This document shows, one piece after another, positions 5,151 to 9,285 of a stretch of 9,285 nucleotides of DNA. The stretch is from Chloroflexota bacterium (GTDB lineage Bacteria > Chloroflexota > Dehalococcoidia > SZUA-161 > SpSt-899). The stretch lies in the NCBI GenBank assembly GCA_018657655.1, contig JABHWQ010000082.1, forward strand, positions 1 through 9,285, given 5' to 3'. Every line of letters starts with the position of its first letter. The first letter of the stretch is position 1. A program made the position numbers and the translations under genes. The notes under the pieces were generated by a model, which saw only the letters and a program-made list of their open reading frames with translations, was not told the origin of the DNA and did not search any database.

Positions 5151-6782
5151 TTACGGGCATATCTCGAAATGCCTGGTTCCCCATTTTGATCGGTCTCTGG
5201 GATTGGGAAGACCGGCAATTTTGAAAATAGTTTCCGGGGGACCCTGGAACATTCTGCATGGGTTGGAACACCCCAAATCCTTTTTTATTCGCGTTGGCAA
5301 AGGCCAATCGCTATTAGAATGATAGTATTTCCTTACATATTCGATCACTCTCTTCTGTTCCTCAGTCAGTAGTCCGATTCTTTCTCCGGCGGCAATAGTT
5401 TGGGCCATCTCCCAGTCCCACTTCTCAGGATCATTCATATACCCCTCATCATCGCGCAATTCAGGTTCTTTGGGGGGGGGCATTATCAGAGCATCAGCCG
5501 TTAGTTCACAGGTATTCACCACTTTCAACCCTAACTCATAATGCCTGTTGATCTCATTTAACTGGTCAATACAGTTGTGACAGGAAGTGGCGATTATCTT
5601 GGCACCGGTGGCCCTGATCTGTTCGGCTTTTACTTTTGCTATATCGAGACGACGATTACGGAACTCGCTCATGGTTAGAGCACCCCCACCTCCACCGCAG
5701 CACCAGTTGTCTCTGCCGCAGGGGTCAGTGTCTACATAATCCATTACACTCGCTCTCAATATATATCGGGGTTCATCGATGAAACTTCCGCTTCTTCCCT
5801 GGTTGCACGGATCATGGTAGGTAACACGTTCGGTGTTTACCGTAGGATCAAGTTTGATTCGTCCGCGTTTGATATAGTCGGCTACAACTTCCACGAATGC
5901 CTTGACGGTGAAGTCGTTTCTTTTCAACCAGATTGGAGCCATCTGTTTAAGCTGTCGAAAACCGTGACCACACTCTGTGCATAATACGCTGTTTATGCCA
6001 AGACGATCTGCCTCTTCTATCACATATCCGGAAATAGTGCGCCCTGCCACATCATCGCCGTTAAAAAGAGCATAGTTGGTCACGTCCCAGTAACGGCTAC
6101 TGACAGTAAAATCTTCGCCGGCAGCATGGAATATCTTTGCCTGAGCTTTCAGCAAAAGCGGAAAGTATTTTACCTCTCGTGGATTCAATACCCACAGATA
6201 CTTGGCTCCCTTTTTATCAATTGGTATCTTGGCTGTCGAATCCCCCAGGTCATCTTGAAGCTCTTCTTCCATCCATTCCACGGTGGCAACAAATTCTTCG
6301 TTCTCCAAACCCATGTTGTTACCGGTCTTCAGGTGTATATCCACCGTATCCTGTAAACCCTTCGGCGCCATATGATTCAGAGTCAACATTCCACGGCAGG
6401 CTCGCATGATCATCGCCACATCAATGCCCATGGGGCAACCAATAGTGCATCGTCGACACATTGTGCATCGCCCAAATACAGAATCTGTGAGGACCCCGAG
6501 TTCTTCATCAGACAGTTTCCCGTTCTTAGATCCGAACCAGGGAACGAGATTTCGTAAACCGCCACCCCGCTTTTTGTACAGTTTTCGAACCAACTCGGCC
6601 TTATAAGCCGGGATCATCTTGGGATCATTAGTAGCCTTATAATAGTGGCAGTTGTCAGCACAGATACCACACCGCTGACAACTCTGAAAATACATTGACA
6701 GATTGCGGTTGAGTTTGGTTCCAAGAAAATCAAGCATCTCCTGGTTTGTCGGTTTTGTCAGTTCTTTTGTCTCAGTAACCAT
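5151..6782 (-). CDS. DsrK/HdrD-like iron-sulfur protein fused to a C-terminal DsrC-like domain
   Basis: 543 residues. Two ferredoxin-type sites: C35/C38/C41/C45 (CQRCGICADNC) and C106/C109/C112/C116 (CTMCRRCTIGCP). A CCG-type domain follows: C326 (DPCNQGR), C361-C362 (NWCCGGGGG), C401/C404 (SCHNC), the pattern that holds the catalytic non-cubane or special [4Fe-4S] cluster in HdrB/HdrD/DsrK. An earlier CTEC (268-271) is the degenerate first CCG. Residues about 446-543 form a full DsrC-like domain: EGYMNDPEKWDWEMAQTIA, TEEQKRVIEYVRKYY, FKIAGLPNP, tail FEICP with penultimate C542, plus C505/C509. In sulfate and sulfur oxidisers DsrK reduces the DsrC trisulfide; here the partner is built in. AAGGAGG lies 6-7 nt before ATG 6782, 10 nt after the DsrM-like stop, so co-transcribed. 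Cytoplasmic, probably membrane-attached through the DsrM-like subunit. TmcB/HmeD-type relatives are alternatives. Confidence 0.9.
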   Translation of the reverse strand: MVTETKELTKPTNQEMLDFLGTKLNRNLSMYFQSCQRCGICADNCHYYKATNDPKMIPAYKAELVRKLYKKRGGGLRNLVPWFGSKNGKLSDEELGVLTDSVFGRCTMCRRCTIGCPMGIDVAMIMRACRGMLTLNHMAPKGLQDTVDIHLKTGNNMGLENEEFVATVEWMEEELQDDLGDSTAKIPIDKKGAKYLWVLNPREVKYFPLLLKAQAKIFHAAGEDFTVSSRYWDVTNYALFNGDDVAGRTISGYVIEEADRLGINSVLCTECGHGFRQLKQMAPIWLKRNDFTVKAFVEVVADYIKRGRIKLDPTVNTERVTYHDPCNQGRSGSFIDEPRYILRASVMDYVDTDPCGRDNWCCGGGGGALTMSEFRNRRLDIAKVKAEQIRATGAKIIATSCHNCIDQLNEINRHYELGLKVVNTCELTADALIMPPPKEPELRDDEGYMNDPEKWDWEMAQTIAAGERIGLLTEEQKRVIEYVRKYYHSNSDWPLPTRIKKDLGCSNPCRMFQGPPETIFKIAGLPNPRDRSKWGTRHFEICP

Positions 6783-6792
6783 GAAATCCTCC

Positions 6793-7497
6793 TTATCTTG
6801 TTGTCCAGGCTTCGGTCACTGGTTTGGAAAAGAGGTGAACCAGTTTACTGAATGGGAAATAGATTATGAGTGTTTGCGCCAGGAAAAAGTGCCACATGAA
6901 CCAAATATTGTAAATGGAATGTTCAGGATTAAACGCGAGTACACCACGGGAATAATGGTGTATTTCCTCTATCTCAATATGTGAAAACCAGCGCATTCCC
7001 ATCCCGGTAAAGGCTATTCCCAAAAGAATCAGAAGGATATAATAGTCTTCGAAGATAGAAATGAAACGACACGATGGGGTAAAGCGCCTGATAAGTAAAA
7101 GGACTCCGCCAGCAAGCATGGCTATTCCGGCAATACTTCCAAGGATTGTACTGGCGTCTTTGATTCCTTCTTCACTTAAATTGAACAATCCCCAAAGCCA
7201 TGACACTTCTGTTACTGTTCTGATGTGCCCAAATACTACGAGTAGTAGCCCAATATGAAATAGCGCTGCCATTGCCCATAGCACCTTGGAGCTCTTGAAA
7301 GTCTTTGCAAAAAAGAGAATGTCTGTTGCTACTACTTTCACCATGCCCCACCGACCAGATACCATAGGATGGATAATTGCTTTAGCACGTGGCAATTTTC
7401 TCCAGGTCTGTACCCGATAGATGATTCCGACTATCAGAGCCAAGATGGTTATGTACGGTAAAACAACGTATACAAAGTAGCTCCAAGCATCAGCCAT
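6793..7497 (-). CDS. DsrM/NarI-like cytochrome b membrane subunit
   Basis: 234 residues from ATG 7497, preceded by GGGGAGG at a suitable distance; a longer open frame to 7623 would run through the promoter and is not used. About five hydrophobic segments: 8-27, 73-91, 117-136, 150-166, 198-215. Histidines H81, H91, H203 and H221 sit in or at the ends of helices, as expected for haem b ligands of the NarI/DsrM gamma-subunit family (FHIGLL, FGHIRT, WHFFLAQ, LVHLF). It would exchange electrons between the quinone pool and the DsrK-like protein encoded 10 nt downstream. No DsrJ, DsrO or DsrP genes are nearby, so this resembles the minimal DsrMK (or TmcBC/HmeCD) pair. Family assignment is solid, the direction of electron flow unknown. 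Confidence 0.88.
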   Translation of the reverse strand: MADAWSYFVYVVLPYITILALIVGIIYRVQTWRKLPRAKAIIHPMVSGRWGMVKVVATDILFFAKTFKSSKVLWAMAALFHIGLLLVVFGHIRTVTEVSWLWGLFNLSEEGIKDASTILGSIAGIAMLAGGVLLLIRRFTPSCRFISIFEDYYILLILLGIAFTGMGMRWFSHIEIEEIHHYSRGVLAFNPEHSIYNIWFMWHFFLAQTLIIYFPFSKLVHLFSKPVTEAWTTR

Positions 7498-7536
7498 GGT
7501 TCTTACCTCCCCAACTATTTGTTGCGACTGTAACAC

Positions 7537-7560
7537 ATATGGTGCGCTTACGCAACACAT
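7537..7560. promoter_or_regulatory. operator-like palindrome O3 at the dsrM-like promoter
   Basis: On the minus strand ATGTGTTGCG-TAAG-CGCACCATAT; the two 10-bp arms match at 8 of 10 positions and the TTGCG-N4-CGC core (7542-7555) matches O1 and O2. It starts at the edge of the -10 box and covers the predicted transcription start, a repressing position. Confidence 0.65.
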
Positions 7561-7587
7561 CCTAGCAAGGTTTTTGTTGCTTGTCAA
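7559..7587 (-). promoter_or_regulatory. promoter of the dsrMK-like operon
   Basis: On the minus strand, -35 TTGACA (7587-7582), 17-bp spacer, -10 TAGGAT (7564-7559); start expected near 7552, about 55 nt before ATG 7497. The -35 is perfect, the -10 is weaker (4 of 6). It is back to back with the GAF-gene promoter. Confidence 0.6.
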
Positions 7588-7616
7588 GTGTTTATTATCA
7601 TAGCGATTTTGAAATC

Positions 7617-7645
7617 TTGACAAAATTGATCAACATTGGTATTAT
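7617..7645 (+). promoter_or_regulatory. promoter of the GAF-domain gene
   Basis: -35 TTGACA (7617-7622), 17-bp spacer, -10 TATTAT (7640-7645). The start would be near 7652, leaving a leader of about 136 nt before ATG 7788. The leader contains operator O4 and no obvious riboswitch fold that I can see. Confidence 0.65.
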
Positions 7646-7658
7646 GCCCACAAGCATG

Positions 7659-7672
7659 TTGCGTCTGCGCAA
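7659..7672. promoter_or_regulatory. operator-like palindrome O4 downstream of the GAF promoter
   Basis: TTGCG-TCTG-CGCAA, a perfect 5-bp inverted repeat with the same N4 spacing as O1-O3. It lies about 8-21 nt downstream of the predicted start, mirroring the arrangement at the divergent dsrM-like promoter. The outer arms (ATTG.../...CAAT) of O1 and O2 are only partly kept. Confidence 0.6.
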
Positions 7673-7787
7673 TGGTAATGCATAACAGCAACACCACGCA
7701 GTGGGCCGGGCTATTTGCCATGATAGATTAGTACTGACTCATAGACACCCTGTGGATTATCAATAGTAAAAGGAAAGGAGATGAACC

Positions 7788-8378
7788 ATGAATATCAGTT
7801 CCTCACCCACCTATTATGAAGTCATATCCGAAATGGCGATGGATGGAAACCCAAACGCCAGCCTTCAAGCCGTTCTTTCGTCTATTGTTGAAAATGTAAA
7901 AACAGCGATGCGCGTTAAAGGATGCTCATTGGCGCTCCTTACTCCGGATAGAAAGTACTTGCGTCACATGGCATCATGTGGATTAAGTGAAAGCTACATA
8001 ACAAAAGGACGTATTAATGCCGATAAAAGCATAGCTGAAACTCCCAAGGGGGAATTCGTAGCTATTCTAGATGTAGCACAAGATGACAGAGTTCAATATC
8101 CTGCCGAAGCCAAGAGCGAGGGGATAGTATCGATTTTTGCAGTACCTCTATATCTTGAAGAGGAGTGTATGGGAGTAATAAGGATATACACTGCAAATCG
8201 CCGACGGTTCACAGCCGATGATATTTACTTTGCTCATACAGCGGCGAATATTGGAGCTAAAGCAATTGAAAGTGCGGTGCTTGTTACTGATGACCCAACA
8301 GTGGCAAACTATGATAATTTCAGACAACAACTAGTCGAACTGGAATGGGCACGTTGGCCGGGAGCTCATTGCCCATAA
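7788..8378 (+). CDS. GAF-domain protein
   Basis: 196 residues, essentially one GAF domain from about 20 to 165: LQAVLSSIVENVKTAMRVKGCSLALL is split by the typical LTPD turn, then GLSESYITKGRINADKSIAE, FVAILDVAQDDRVQYPAEA, and SIFAVPLYLEEECMGVIRIYT. GAF domains bind small ligands or cofactors and act as sensors; here there is no attached kinase, cyclase or HTH domain, so it is a stand-alone sensor or adaptor. Cysteines C46, C60 and C132 lie in the domain, and a C-terminal extension ends in HCP with a penultimate Cys, as in the DsrC-like tails. ATG 7788 follows AAAGGAGATGAACC, a good ribosome site. Divergent from the dsrM-like gene and under the same type of operator, so probably part of the same regulon; not a known dsr gene. 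Confidence 0.82.
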   Translation: MNISSSPTYYEVISEMAMDGNPNASLQAVLSSIVENVKTAMRVKGCSLALLTPDRKYLRHMASCGLSESYITKGRINADKSIAETPKGEFVAILDVAQDDRVQYPAEAKSEGIVSIFAVPLYLEEECMGVIRIYTANRRRFTADDIYFAHTAANIGAKAIESAVLVTDDPTVANYDNFRQQLVELEWARWPGAHCP

Positions 8379-8527
8379 ACTGCCACGTTCGAAGATTTTT
8401 CTTGACGATGGAATGTGACCGATATCATAGACTCATCGCAAATAACTCGGCTAAAGTGATTTAATAGCAAGGTATTTACAAAGAGAATAGCTGTGATAGA
8501 ATAGTCTCTCACTGGGAGGTTCAATAG
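8379..8527. other. gap between the GAF gene and etfB
   Basis: Contains the etfB promoter at 8475-8502 and ribosome site. Upstream of that, a possible weak TTGACG/TATCAT pair has a 15-bp spacer and is not convincing. No terminator hairpin is obvious. Confidence 0.45.
8475..8502 (+). promoter_or_regulatory. candidate sigma-70 promoter of etfB
   Basis: -35 TTTACA (8475-8480), 16-bp spacer, -10 TAGAAT (8497-8502), each 5 of 6 to consensus. The start would be near 8509, just upstream of the GGGAGG ribosome site at 8514-8519. No TTGCG-N4-CGC site is present, so etfB seems outside the XRE regulon. Confidence 0.5.
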
Positions 8528-9285
8528 ATGTTGGCTGTCGCTTGTATAAAACAGGTCCCTGATACCACACAGGTAAAAATAGACCCTGAAACGGGCACCC
8601 TGATCCGAGAAGGTGTCCCTTTCATTATAAACCCCTTCGATATCCATGCTCTGGAGGAAAGCCTCCGATTGAAAGACAGATACGGTTTTCGTGTGACCGT
8701 GCTTTCAATGGGACCTCCTAATACCGAAGTGACCCTAAGAAAAGCTTTAGCCCTAGGAGTAGACCAAGCCATTCTGTTGAGTGACCGAGCATTTGGTGGA
8801 GCTGATACCCTTGCCACCAGCAAAGTACTTGCCGAAGCAGTTCGAAGACTTTCTGAACAAGAAGAAGTAGGGATTGTTATCTGCGGCAAGCAAACCATCG
8901 ACGGGGATACGGCTCAAGTGGGCCCAGGCATCGCTACTCGCCTTGGATATCAGCAATTGACACTAGTAGATAGTATTGAGGATGTTGATCTGAGTGCTAA
9001 CAAAATTACTGCGAGAAGGAAACTGGAAGGCAGGCATGAAAGAGTTGAATCGAAACTTCCGGTTCTGATCTCCGTGGTCCGTTCAATCAATCGCCCTCGC
9101 TATCCAACAGTGCCGATGCGTTTGATGGCAGTTGACGCGGGTGTCACCTTGTGGGATAACAACGTATTGGGCCTTGATCCCGAAATAATCGGACTGAACG
9201 GTTCTGCTACTCAGGTTCGTAAGATTTTCTCTCCCGAGAGAGACAAAGGGGAAATCATAGGCGATGGGCTGAATGAACCGGATAA
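8528..9285 (+). CDS. etfB: electron transfer flavoprotein beta subunit (3' end outside window)
   Basis: 252 residues are visible and the frame is still open at the window end; the family is about 250-270 residues, so only the tail is missing. Start MLAVACIKQVPDT matches the EtfB N-terminus (AxxCIKQVPDT); NPFDIHALEESLRLKD (about 38-53), VLSMGPP, the segment ALALGVDQAILLSD and above all CGKQTIDGDTAQVGPGIA (about 119-136) are EtfB/FixA signatures, the last forming the AMP- or flavin-binding loop. EtfB pairs with EtfA (expected just downstream) and passes electrons from dehydrogenases to a membrane acceptor; in many anaerobes it couples to HdrD/DsrK-like iron-sulfur proteins. ATG 8528 follows GGGAGG with 8-nt spacing. 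Link to the DsrMK-like unit is positional inference. Confidence 0.92.
   Translation, partial: MLAVACIKQVPDTTQVKIDPETGTLIREGVPFIINPFDIHALEESLRLKDRYGFRVTVLSMGPPNTEVTLRKALALGVDQAILLSDRAFGGADTLATSKVLAEAVRRLSEQEEVGIVICGKQTIDGDTAQVGPGIATRLGYQQLTLVDSIEDVDLSANKITARRKLEGRHERVESKLPVLISVVRSINRPRYPTVPMRLMAVDAGVTLWDNNVLGLDPEIIGLNGSATQVRKIFSPERDKGEIIGDGLNEPD

Noticed and set aside
7498..7623. 42-residue N-terminal extension of the DsrM-like protein
   Set aside because: It would cover the promoter, operator and ribosome site, and ATG 7497 has a strong GGGGAGG upstream with a normal family start.
7678..7731. Short upstream ORF of 17 codons in the GAF leader
   Set aside because: No ribosome site and no recognisable peptide; most likely chance.

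Overview
The window looks like chromosomal DNA from an anaerobic, sulfur-metabolising bacterium. The bacterial assignment rests on clear sigma-70 type promoters (TTGACA/TATAAT variants), Shine-Dalgarno sites and a lipoprotein-type signal peptide. The phylum cannot be fixed from sequence alone. Gene content (NIL-ferredoxin, DsrM/DsrK/DsrC-like proteins, GAF protein, EtfB, small Cys-rich protein) recalls Desulfobacterota, Dehalococcoidia-like Chloroflexota or sulfate-reducing Firmicutes. No mobile element, CRISPR array, rRNA or tRNA was seen.

Region 1 (1-2512, all +) is a sulfur/selenium-flavoured cluster. It starts with the 3' end of a NIL-domain di-cluster ferredoxin. Next comes an apparent lipoprotein made of two tandem rhodanese domains, each interrupted by an in-frame TGA at exactly the same active-site position. 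The best reading is one selenoprotein with two selenocysteines (CxU in both domains, ORF 292-1164); a similar small hairpin follows each TGA. A small cysteine-rich protein overlaps its end by 4 nt, and an AIR-synthase-superfamily (HypE/ThiL/SelD-like) enzyme follows.

Region 2 (2629-4139, +) is a regulatory module: two paralogous XRE/Cro-type repressors, each with an almost identical promoter/operator and an almost leaderless start, then an overlapping ImmA/IrrE-type zinc metallopeptidase with an unusual N-terminal cysteine cluster.

Region 3 (4181-7497, all -) is a DsrMK-like electron-transfer unit. A five-helix cytochrome b-like membrane protein (DsrM-like) is followed by a DsrK/HdrD-like iron-sulfur protein whose C-terminus is fused to a complete DsrC/TusE-like domain. 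Two stand-alone DsrC-like genes follow, probably from their own promoter.

Region 4 (7788-9285, +) holds a GAF-domain protein, divergent from the dsrMK-like unit, and most of an electron transfer flavoprotein beta subunit (etfB), cut by the window end.

The intergenic region 7498-7787 has back-to-back promoters, each followed by a TTGCG-N4-CGC(A) palindrome that matches the core of the operators in the two XRE promoters. The simplest model is that the XRE/ImmA pair controls itself, the dsrMK-like unit and the GAF gene, with the Cys-rich peptidase as a possible redox or sulfur sensor. That regulatory circuit and the Sec reading are inferences from sequence pattern; the domain assignments are firmer.
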